Positions 1-6,072 of a stretch of DNA of 21,990 nt are shown in pieces. The position numbers and the translations under genes are program-made. The notes beneath the pieces were generated by a model, which was not told the origin of the DNA, searched no databases, and saw only the letters and a program-made list of their open reading frames with translations. The stretch spans positions 1-21,990 of the forward strand of contig CAYJBP010000030.1 of NCBI GenBank assembly GCA_964368605.1, read 5' to 3'. How positions within the stretch are numbered: position 1 is the stretch's first letter; every line of letters begins with the position of its first letter. Origin of the DNA: CAYJBP01 sp964368605. GTDB taxonomy: Bacteria; Bacillota; Dehalobacteriia; UBA4068.

Positions 1-235
1 AACTTCAAAGAATTCAAAACACCCTAGGGAAACCGATATTGTTCGAACCCAGCCCAGCCTTGGCTGTTTTTGATTTGTTTTGTAGGGAATGGTCTTGACC
101 ATTGCGCTGTTTGGCTTATTGTTACCTATTGTTAGCTGGACTATTATTAAGCCATAATCGGCAACCTTAACAGCAAGCAGGAATTATAGCTTAAAAGGCG
201 TAAATAATATTAAACTAAAAATAATAGGAGCCGAT
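1..235. other. Left-edge region with no confident gene
   Basis: I see no complete gene here. One plus-strand frame is open from the edge to a TGA at 96-98 and ends in FCREWS; it could be the tail of a gene that starts outside the window, but 31 residues are too few to judge. A 22-codon reading frame (ATG at 89, TAA at 155-157) overlaps that stop and would encode a hydrophobic peptide beginning MVLTIALFG, with a poor ribosome binding site. Both are speculative. The stretch 158-222 is A/T-rich and probably carries the leader of the gene at 236, but I find no convincing -35/-10 pair in it. Confidence 0.3.
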
Positions 236-583
236 ATGAAAAAAGCCATTTATGCTATTTTAGCAATCATAAATGTATTCTTATTATTTGCCAATTATGG
301 CGCGATATGGGCCATTGCCGATATTGGGGACGCTTACCCTTTGGCTGTCGCCATTAAGCCTTTTTTTAGCGATTATGCTTCATTGATATTTATGGTTAAT
401 TTGCTAGCCTATTATCCTTTGCTGATAGGCGCCTTTATTGCCGATAAATACCAAAAAACTTTTTTAGCAAATATTATGATTGCCCTGATAATAGTTATGG
501 CTATTTTCTTTAGCTTTAATGCCTATTTTGTATATGATTATCAGCAGCAGGCTCCTGATTATGCTCTGGTTTTAGATGATTAA
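236..583 (+). CDS. Small hypothetical membrane protein with three predicted transmembrane segments
   Basis: The product is a 115-residue protein I cannot assign to a family. Hydrophobic stretches at about residues 4-28, 48-68 and 76-98 suggest three membrane helices. They are separated by a short loop rich in Asp, Pro and Lys and a positively charged turn (DKYQK, residues 70-74), and the tail from residue 101 is polar and acidic. A good ribosome binding site (AGGAG) lies eight bases before the ATG. The codon mix, with many GCC, GGC and TTT codons, matches the neighbours, so it looks native. It is a single-gene unit facing the methyltransferase at 696-1466, with a terminator hairpin between them. 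No catalytic motif is visible. The coding call is fairly safe and the function is unknown. Confidence 0.72.
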   Translation: MKKAIYAILAIINVFLLFANYGAIWAIADIGDAYPLAVAIKPFFSDYASLIFMVNLLAYYPLLIGAFIADKYQKTFLANIMIALIIVMAIFFSFNAYFVYDYQQQAPDYALVLDD

Positions 584-605
584 TAAGCCCTTATCTAAAA
601 GAACT

Positions 606-645
606 AAAAAAACTGTGCCAGGTTATAAACCGGGCACAGTTTTTT
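606..645. terminator. Bidirectional Rho-independent terminator
   Basis: The arms AACTGTGCC (611-619) and GGCACAGTT (633-641) pair over nine bases. Inside them GGTT (621-624) pairs with AACC (628-631) across an ATA loop, with one A-G mismatch. A T-run follows on the plus strand (640-645) and an A-run precedes the stem (606-612), which becomes a T-run on the minus strand. It can therefore end both the membrane-protein gene on its left and the methyltransferase gene on its right. Confidence 0.9.
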
Positions 646-695
646 GTATAGGCGGATTTGGTACATGGTGGCTAAGATTAATTTCCTGTTGATTA

Positions 696-1466
696 TTATA
701 GCTTAACAGCCCTTGTTGCAATACTGGAACATATATGCTTATCAAGAACCTCGGCTTGGCAAATATCCTCATAAAAGCCGATTATTGCAAAGCCTAATTT
801 GGTCTGGCCGCCAATTAATGTTTCCAGGCTATGGCCAAATTCTAAGGTATCATGATTGGCAATCCGCTTTTTAAGCTGACTGGGATCTAATTGCTCGATA
901 TCAGAATAAGGGATTTTTTTAGCTACCGTTAAAAGGCCATTGTCAAAGTCGTCCATATCAAAAATATATAATACGGGGTTGATAAAGCCGGCCAATAGGA
1001 TACCGCCCTTTTTAAGAACCCGATAACACTCTTGCCAAACCGGCTCGGGATTGGGGATAAAACAATTAGAGATAGGATGAAAGATTAAATCAAAGCTTTC
1101 ATCGGCAAATGGCGCTAAATCACGCATATCGCAATTGATGATTTCCAGATTAAGATTTTCGCGCTCTTTTACCATTCGATCGCCATTAAGCTGGCTTTCG
1201 CTAATATCGGCTAGGGTTACATTTGCCCCTAAGGCCGCCAAAACAGGTGCTTGCTGCCCACCACCGCTGGCCAGGCAGAGCACTTTTTTACCTTTAATCG
1301 GCATATACCAATCTGTGGGTACTGCTTTGGTATTGGTAAGCAATATTGACGAAATTCCTTGGCGTGCTTTGGCTATTATTTCTGTACTAACCGGCCTGGC
1401 CCATTCGGCTAAATCTGTTTCGCCGGCTTTATTCCAGGCTATTGTATTGTGTTTAGTGATATCCAT
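696..1466 (-). CDS. Class I SAM-dependent methyltransferase, substrate unknown
   Basis: This 256-residue soluble protein has the core of a class I (Rossmann-fold) methyltransferase. Motif I is VLCLASGGGQQAP (residues 62-74), followed by an acidic end of the second strand (LADIS, 85-89). NCDMRDL (111-117) fits the adenine-contacting turn, FDLIFHPISNC (125-135) is motif IV, and YRVLKKGGILLAG (148-160) is the usual post-IV helix and strand. The GGG variant of the glycine loop is typical of the Methyltransf_11/25 group, which acts on many small molecules, so the substrate cannot be read from sequence. The start has an AGAAAGG site upstream. It is the last gene of the minus cluster after dapB, but an 80-base spacer with strong hairpins separates the two, so it may be partly uncoupled. 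Confidence 0.85.
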   Translation of the reverse strand: MDITKHNTIAWNKAGETDLAEWARPVSTEIIAKARQGISSILLTNTKAVPTDWYMPIKGKKVLCLASGGGQQAPVLAALGANVTLADISESQLNGDRMVKERENLNLEIINCDMRDLAPFADESFDLIFHPISNCFIPNPEPVWQECYRVLKKGGILLAGFINPVLYIFDMDDFDNGLLTVAKKIPYSDIEQLDPSQLKKRIANHDTLEFGHSLETLIGGQTKLGFAIIGFYEDICQAEVLDKHICSSIATRAVKL

Positions 1467-1485
1467 ATTCTTACCTTTCTAGACC

Positions 1486-1535
1486 TTGGGGGAGCTCTGC
1501 CCCCCCAACCCCTTTCAAATTTTTGGAAAAATTTG
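1486..1535 (-). other. Composite double-hairpin element after dapB
   Basis: Two inverted repeats sit side by side in the spacer between dapB and the methyltransferase gene. The first, read in the dapB direction, is an A/T palindrome (1516-1535) with nine-base arms CAAATTTTT and AAAAATTTG around GG. The second (1486-1508) has arms TTGGGGG and CCCCCAA enclosing GC-TCT-GC after one mismatch. No T-run follows the G/C hairpin, so it is not a textbook intrinsic terminator, although it could slow or end dapB transcription or protect its 3' end. The layout resembles dispersed intergenic hairpins I have seen in other anaerobes; that comparison is from memory. Confidence 0.6.
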
Positions 1536-1545
1536 CTTAAAACTT

Positions 1546-2343
1546 TTAGAGTATTTTATCTAGGCCGCAAGTTAGGCCTTTTAGGGTTTTGATTTTTCTG
1601 ATCGCCAGTAATAGGCCCGGTAAAAAGGATTCTCTGCTTACTGCATCATGGCTTATGGTTAAGATTTGGCCGGTATCACCAAAAATTACTTCTTGGCTGG
1701 CCACATAACCATGGAGGCGCACACTATGTACCCTCATTCCCTCATAATTGCCACCACGGGCGGCGGCGATTTTTTCAAATTCATGGGGATTGCCTTGCTC
1801 TTGCTCTTTTCGTACCTCGGCTATGGCCTCTAAAGTGCTTATGGCTGTGCCCGATGGCGCATCCAATTTTTGCTCATGATGGCGCTCTATTACTTCCACA
1901 TGCGGAAAATACTGTGCTGCCTCTTTGGCAAAACGCATCATCAGCACCGCACCCAAGGCAAAATTAGTGGCCCAAAAAACAGGAGCTCCGTTTTGCTGCG
2001 CTAAATTGTCAATCTCCTGTAATTCATGCTCGTTTAGGCCGGTAGTACCCACCACCGAGGCCAAATTATGCTGCATCGCTATCCGCAAATTTTTCATTAT
2101 CGCTTGCGGATTAGTAAAATCTACCATTACATCCGGCTGATTGGCCTTAATTGCGGCCACTAAATCATCACCTATTAATAAGCCACTTGGCTCGCCACCG
2201 GCCAATAAGCCCATGTCGCGGCCACTATTGCGAATATCTATTGCTGCTACCAATTCCAAATCTGCGGCTTCCATTATGCCGGCTGCCATTGCCTTACCCA
2301 TTTTTCCGGCAGCCCCATTTAATAAGATCCTAATTTTTGTCAT
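1546..2343 (-). CDS. dapB: 4-hydroxy-tetrahydrodipicolinate reductase
   Basis: DapB reduces 4-hydroxy-tetrahydrodipicolinate with NAD(P)H to tetrahydrodipicolinate in the diaminopimelate/lysine pathway, in the cytosol. The 265-residue length is normal. The N-terminal nucleotide-binding loop is GAAGKMG (10-16), VDFTNP (74-79) and VVGTTG (97-102) line the cofactor site, and ATNFALGAV (125-133) follows. The family signature ERHHEQKLDAPSGTA (153-167) holds the catalytic His pair (155-156) and the Lys at 159. The C-terminal part returns to the nucleotide domain. A strong AGGAGG site eight bases before the ATG fixes the start. It is the fifth gene of the envelope cluster; its placement beside wall-trimming genes fits supply of diaminopimelate for peptidoglycan and, in a spore former, dipicolinate. 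Confidence 0.97.
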   Translation of the reverse strand: MTKIRILLNGAAGKMGKAMAAGIMEAADLELVAAIDIRNSGRDMGLLAGGEPSGLLIGDDLVAAIKANQPDVMVDFTNPQAIMKNLRIAMQHNLASVVGTTGLNEHELQEIDNLAQQNGAPVFWATNFALGAVLMMRFAKEAAQYFPHVEVIERHHEQKLDAPSGTAISTLEAIAEVRKEQEQGNPHEFEKIAAARGGNYEGMRVHSVRLHGYVASQEVIFGDTGQILTISHDAVSRESFLPGLLLAIRKIKTLKGLTCGLDKIL

Positions 2344-2440
2344 CCCGCTTTCCTCCTAATCTTAGTTGGCATATATTTCCCTATTTAAGTTGAAAATTCC
2401 TGCTCAAACAGATAAAATGCGCAACCGGGAAAGCCAAGCT

Positions 2441-2680
2441 TTAGGCCTCGATATCTACCACAACTACCTCAGCGCCCACTTTCTTTACCGCCGTCCAGGG
2501 TATCGAAATTTGCCGCCTTTGGCTTGCCCCACCAAAAAAAGAGCGGGGCGGCGGCAGGATAATCTCCACTATCCGGCCGCTTTCCGGCTCAATCAGTAAA
2601 TCCGAATCACCTGCATTGCCCAAAATATCACCATCATATAAATTGATGATTTTTTTCTCTGCAAACTCGCTTAAACGCAT
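2441..2680 (-). CDS. ymxH: YlmC/YmxH-family PRC-barrel protein
   Basis: A 79-residue protein of the YlmC/YmxH family, found mainly in spore-forming Bacillota. The N-terminus MRLSEFAEKKIINLYDGD is the family hallmark and the rest forms a PRC-barrel-like beta fold, with IPWTAVKKVG near the end. Its molecular role is not established. An in-frame GTG nine bases further out would add three residues, but that GTG lies inside the ribosome binding site (AAGAGGTG), which is spaced six bases from the ATG at 2680. I therefore place the start at the ATG. In B. subtilis ymxH follows mlpA, and the same order is seen here, which is why I prefer ymxH over its paralogue ylmC. Confidence 0.88.
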   Translation of the reverse strand: MRLSEFAEKKIINLYDGDILGNAGDSDLLIEPESGRIVEIILPPPRSFFGGASQRRQISIPWTAVKKVGAEVVVVDIEA

Positions 2681-2722
2681 ATTTATCACCTCTTGTACAA
2701 ATATATGCGCTTATAAGCTTGT

Positions 2723-3976
2723 TTATGCCCATAATTTGGCCAAATCCAATGGCTCGTCCACCGGGCCTACTATCGCCGCCAAAGCCTCCTTAGGCTGAAT
2801 TATCCTTTGGCTAATCCTGGCGATATCTGCCATTGTTACGGCATTAATCTTGGCTAAAGTGTCGTCTAAATCATAGATTTTATTACGTGTTAATAGGGTT
2901 TTGCCCAATTTATTCATCATTGTGCCGGTATTTTCCAGCCCTAAAAGCAAAGCACCCTTTAATTGTTGCTTGGCACTATGCAATTCTTCGGCAGTAATAT
3001 TGCTGCTAGCTGCTATTTCGTTGGCCATAACCTGGGCTAACTCATTAAGATTTTGCGGACGGGTAGAGGCATAGCAACAAAAATAGCCGGCCTTGGCATA
3101 ATTGCTTAAATAAGCATAGGCGCTATAGCTTAAACCCCGTTTTTCGCGCACCTCTTGAAATAGGCGCGAACTCATGCCGCCGCCTAAAATATTTGTTAAT
3201 AAATGTGCACCATAATAATCGTCATCGTTTTCGTCTAGGCCATTAAAACCTAGGCAAACATGCACCTGCTCAATATCTTTATTGATAAAAACGCTGCCGC
3301 CACAACTTGGGGGTACGGTATTGATTAGCGGTATGGCCGCCTGCTTACTTGTAAATTGACCAAAATATTGTTCTAAGGTAGCAATTACTTTATCCGGCTC
3401 GATATGGCCAACAATAGCAATTACGGTATTGGCAGGCACATAGCTTTGATGATAAAAGGCCTGCATAGATGCGGCATCAATATCCTGAACCGTTTCTTTA
3501 GAGCCAATTACAGGGCGGCCATAGGGGTGGCCTGCCCAAAGGGTAGAGGTAAATAAATCATTTACCACATCATCGGGGCTATCCTCATACATATTAATTT
3601 CTTCAATAATAACATTTTTTTCCATATCAAAATCGGCTTCTGTTATTTGCGAATTTAAATAGATATCGGCCAATAAATCAATGGCTAAATGCCAATCCTC
3701 GTCTAAGCAACGTGTATAAAAACAGGTATATTCTTTGCCGGTAAAGGCATTGATAACGCCGCCTACCGAATCCATGGTTGCGGCAATATCTTTAGCCGAG
3801 CGCTTGGCGGTACCTTTAAAGAGCATATGCTCTAAAAAATGGGATATTCCTGCCAGTTTTTCTTGTTCCCAAACCGAGCCCATTTTTGCCCAAATGCCGG
3901 TCGAAACCGAACGGCAATGAGGCATATACTCGATAATAACTTCTACCCCGGAACTTAATTTATATCTATTTGCCAT
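2723..3976 (-). CDS. mlpA: M16-family zinc metallopeptidase (YmxG/MlpA-like)
   Basis: A 417-residue member of the M16 (pitrilysin / mitochondrial processing peptidase) family, with the usual two-domain length. The inverted zinc motif HFLEH is at 46-50 (His46, His50, catalytic Glu49). The third ligand is probably Glu126 in VIIEEI, the expected 76 residues downstream. The second half carries GMSSRLFQEVREKRGLSYS (about 267-285), the substrate-binding signature of the partner domain. With no signal peptide it should be cytosolic. A GGAGG site precedes the ATG. The gene sits between the carboxypeptidase and ymxH, close to the B. subtilis ylxY-mlpA-ymxH arrangement. The active site looks intact, so it should be a working peptidase; its natural substrate is unknown. 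Confidence 0.93.
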   Translation of the reverse strand: MANRYKLSSGVEVIIEYMPHCRSVSTGIWAKMGSVWEQEKLAGISHFLEHMLFKGTAKRSAKDIAATMDSVGGVINAFTGKEYTCFYTRCLDEDWHLAIDLLADIYLNSQITEADFDMEKNVIIEEINMYEDSPDDVVNDLFTSTLWAGHPYGRPVIGSKETVQDIDAASMQAFYHQSYVPANTVIAIVGHIEPDKVIATLEQYFGQFTSKQAAIPLINTVPPSCGGSVFINKDIEQVHVCLGFNGLDENDDDYYGAHLLTNILGGGMSSRLFQEVREKRGLSYSAYAYLSNYAKAGYFCCYASTRPQNLNELAQVMANEIAASSNITAEELHSAKQQLKGALLLGLENTGTMMNKLGKTLLTRNKIYDLDDTLAKINAVTMADIARISQRIIQPKEALAAIVGPVDEPLDLAKLWA

Positions 3977-3999
3977 ATTTTTGCCTCCAAGTTTAGTAA

Positions 4000-5253
4000 T
4001 TACCCTTTCGGCATGATTTGGCTAATTCCTTTTTTGATATCAAATGGCCAGCTGAGGATGTTTTTTATTTTAGCAAGCCCTGCCTCGATTTTAAATAATA
4101 GTTGACGGCTAAAGCTAAGTTCGTCTGCGGCAATATCATTGGCTGCCAATAAGGATAAAGATGCCAATTCCAAGCCCTGCTGATTAAGTATTTTTAAGCT
4201 GCCTATATGCTGGTTTTTGGCTATTGGCGCAGCTAAATCGCTTGGTAACTGCCAATCATAAATTAATAAATCGTCCTGATTATAGCTTAAACTAAAATCG
4301 GAGGCCGCCACCAAGTTTAGGCTGCTGCCGTCCTTAAGCGGAATATTGGCCATAATTTGATCTTGCTTATATAAATTAAGCTGTAGATAATTACTAAAGC
4401 CAAATTCCAGCAAAGTAAGGCTTTCGTCATAGCGGTTGGGGCTATTTAAAACAACGCTGATTAAAATGCGGCCATCACGCTCCATGGCTGCAATTAAGCA
4501 GCTTCCTGCCGCATTTGTGGTACCTGTTTTTAGGCCGATAATATCTTCTTGCCATAGCAATTTATTGGTGTTTTTAAGCTGGCGACTACTGCTACCGCTG
4601 CCGATTTGAGTTTCTTTAGTGGCCACTATTTGGGCCAAATAGTCATTGGCCAGCAGATGACGGCTGATAAGTGCCAAATCGGCGGCATTGATTTGATGCC
4701 CTTCGGCCGGCAGGCCATTACTATTTTTAAAATCGGTACTATAAGCGCCGATGGCAGCGGCTTTTAAATTAAGCCAATAAATAAAAAATGGCTCGCTGCC
4801 TGCTAAGTTTTCGGCAATGGCATGGCAAGCATCATTGCCCGACTGAATTAAAGCTCCCTGCAATAAATCATCTAAGCTTAGATTTTCGCCGGCCACCAGA
4901 TTAATTGAGGATTCGCCAACCGCCGCCGCTGCGGCACTAATTTGGCAATTTTGCTGATAATCGGCCATGTCGATAGCGGTTAAGGCGGTAAGTATTTTGC
5001 CGGTAGAGGCAGGCGGTAAGGCTTCTTGAGCATTTTTTTGCCAAAGGATGCGGCCGCTATCGGCATCGATAACAATAGCGGCTAAGGCATTAATCGGAAG
5101 CGTAGGCTGATTATCGATTAATAATTCTGGTGGAGAAGATATAGCCAAATCGGCTTCGGCATCAATATAAGTAGCCCCGGCTAAACCGGGGCTAAGCAGT
5201 AATAATAAAATCAAGCAAATTTTATAAGCCAATATTTTGGGAAACCGTAACAA
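4000..5253 (-). CDS. D-alanyl-D-alanine carboxypeptidase, S11 family (DacB/DacF-like)
   Basis: A penicillin-binding protein that removes the terminal D-Ala from peptidoglycan stem peptides outside the membrane. Numbered from the TTG at 5253, a signal peptide spans about residues 1-27 (MLRFPKILAYKICLILLLLL, then SPGLAGA). The three serine-acyltransferase motifs are complete: STGK (83-86), SGN (138-140) and KTG (242-244). A beta-rich PBP5-type C-terminal domain follows (about 295-380), then an amphipathic tail that could anchor it to the membrane. A longer frame opens at a TTG at 5280, but that start has no good ribosome binding site, and GGAGGG lies inside the extra stretch nine bases before the TTG at 5253. 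I therefore use 5253 (417 residues). It overlaps the end of the deacetylase gene by 32 bases, implying translational coupling. Confidence 0.92.
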   Translation of the reverse strand: MLRFPKILAYKICLILLLLLSPGLAGATYIDAEADLAISSPPELLIDNQPTLPINALAAIVIDADSGRILWQKNAQEALPPASTGKILTALTAIDMADYQQNCQISAAAAAVGESSINLVAGENLSLDDLLQGALIQSGNDACHAIAENLAGSEPFFIYWLNLKAAAIGAYSTDFKNSNGLPAEGHQINAADLALISRHLLANDYLAQIVATKETQIGSGSSSRQLKNTNKLLWQEDIIGLKTGTTNAAGSCLIAAMERDGRILISVVLNSPNRYDESLTLLEFGFSNYLQLNLYKQDQIMANIPLKDGSSLNLVAASDFSLSYNQDDLLIYDWQLPSDLAAPIAKNQHIGSLKILNQQGLELASLSLLAANDIAADELSFSRQLLFKIEAGLAKIKNILSWPFDIKKGISQIMPKG

Positions 5254-5926
5254 AATTATAACCCTCCAATTGCAAATCAACCAAAATTGTCGGTAAGGCT
5301 TCTAAGGTGCTTTCGGTTGGATGAGCCAAAATTATTGCCCCATCATGAATTTTTTCCTTAACTCGCTCAATAATCACCGCCGCCTCCGGCCTTTGCCAAT
5401 CAATGGTATCTACACTCCATAAAATAGTAGTATAGCCCAAATCGGCAGCGGCCTGTAATACATGTTGCTCGCTCTCGCCCGAGGGCGGTGCAAAAAGACT
5501 GGGTTTTATAGCGGTGGCCGCCTCGATTGCCGCCTCGGCTTTAAGAATTTCGCTGACATTTTTATCATAGCTATCATTATTGGGGCTGCTATGGCTATAG
5601 GCATGATTGCCGATTTCGTGGCCGGCTTCGGCAATTTGGGCTGCTAAATCGGGGTTTAATTCTGCCCAGCGGCCGGTTAAAAAGAAGGTTGCCTTAATAT
5701 TATGTTGGGCTAAAACATCAAGCATGGCCGGCAAATATTCTTCGCCCCAATCCACATTAATGGTAAGCGAAACCTGTTTTAAGCCGCCATCGCCCTGGCG
5801 ATACGGTGCTAAAGCCGTACTAACAGGCTGCAATATGCTATTTAATAAAAAAACTACCAGGCTAAATAGCAATAGCAAAACCAAAATAAGTAAATAGGTT
5901 TTTTTGCTAAAATAAAATGTACGCAT
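5222..5926 (-). CDS. ylxY: YlxY-like polysaccharide deacetylase-family protein with divergent active site
   Basis: A 234-residue protein with an N-terminal membrane anchor or signal segment (about 11-32) followed by a NodB/CE4 fold. The metal-binding motif NHAYSH (His108, His112) and the late motif LAHPT (His202) are present. The first motif reads LTINVDWG (54-61), so Asn57 stands where the catalytic Asp of the TFDDG motif normally is, and the third motif is FAPPSG (145-150) without the usual Arg. This pattern matches the sporulation-associated YlxY branch rather than PdaA/PdaB. It may bind wall glycans or work by altered chemistry; classical N-deacetylase activity is doubtful. Gene order (ylxY, carboxypeptidase, mlpA, ymxH) supports the identity. 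Its ribosome binding site is weak (GGTGA). Confidence 0.85.
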   Translation of the reverse strand: MRTFYFSKKTYLLILVLLLLFSLVVFLLNSILQPVSTALAPYRQGDGGLKQVSLTINVDWGEEYLPAMLDVLAQHNIKATFFLTGRWAELNPDLAAQIAEAGHEIGNHAYSHSSPNNDSYDKNVSEILKAEAAIEAATAIKPSLFAPPSGESEQHVLQAAADLGYTTILWSVDTIDWQRPEAAVIIERVKEKIHDGAIILAHPTESTLEALPTILVDLQLEGYNFVTVSQNIGL

Positions 5927-5956
5927 AATTTCACCACTTTCACAAGTTTATTTTAA

Positions 5957-5985
5957 TAATTATGCTTAAAGCCGATTAGTTATGC
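5957..5985 (-). promoter_or_regulatory. Possible SigE-like promoter for the envelope cluster
   Basis: Upstream of the ylxY-like gene, on the minus strand, GCATAAC (5979-5985) and CATAATTA (5957-5964) are 14 bases apart. This loosely resembles the -35/-10 pattern of mother-cell sigma-E promoters. Both elements miss several consensus bases, and the A/T-rich sequence makes chance matches likely. No good sigma-A pair is visible in the same spacer. Confidence 0.22.
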
Positions 5986-6021
5986 TGATTTTGATTGGAT
6001 GATTAGGGGATTAATTTGCCC

Positions 6022-6051
6022 AAACAAAAAAGGCGGCCTGATGGCTGCCTT
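6022..6051 (-). terminator. Rho-independent terminator of the kinase operon
   Basis: Just beyond the kinase stop codon, on the minus strand, AAGGC-A-GCC pairs with GGC-C-GCCTT around an ATCA loop (6030-6051), with one A-C mismatch, followed by a run of six T bases and more T after one G. It separates the signalling operon from the ylxY-led cluster, which therefore needs its own promoter. Confidence 0.85.
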
Positions 6052-6072
6052 TTATAAGTAATAATCTGATGC

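Noticed and set aside
42..51. GTTCGAACCC resembling a tRNA T-loop
   Set aside because: The flanking bases do not form a T-stem on either strand, and no acceptor, D or anticodon arm fits around it.
1135..1482. Open frame of 115 codons on the plus strand
   Set aside because: It is antisense to the methyltransferase gene, which has clear motifs and a ribosome binding site; this frame has no family features.
2366..2599. Plus-strand open frame over the ymxH gene
   Set aside because: It lies mostly opposite ymxH and has no ribosome binding site; ymxH is supported by family signature and gene order.
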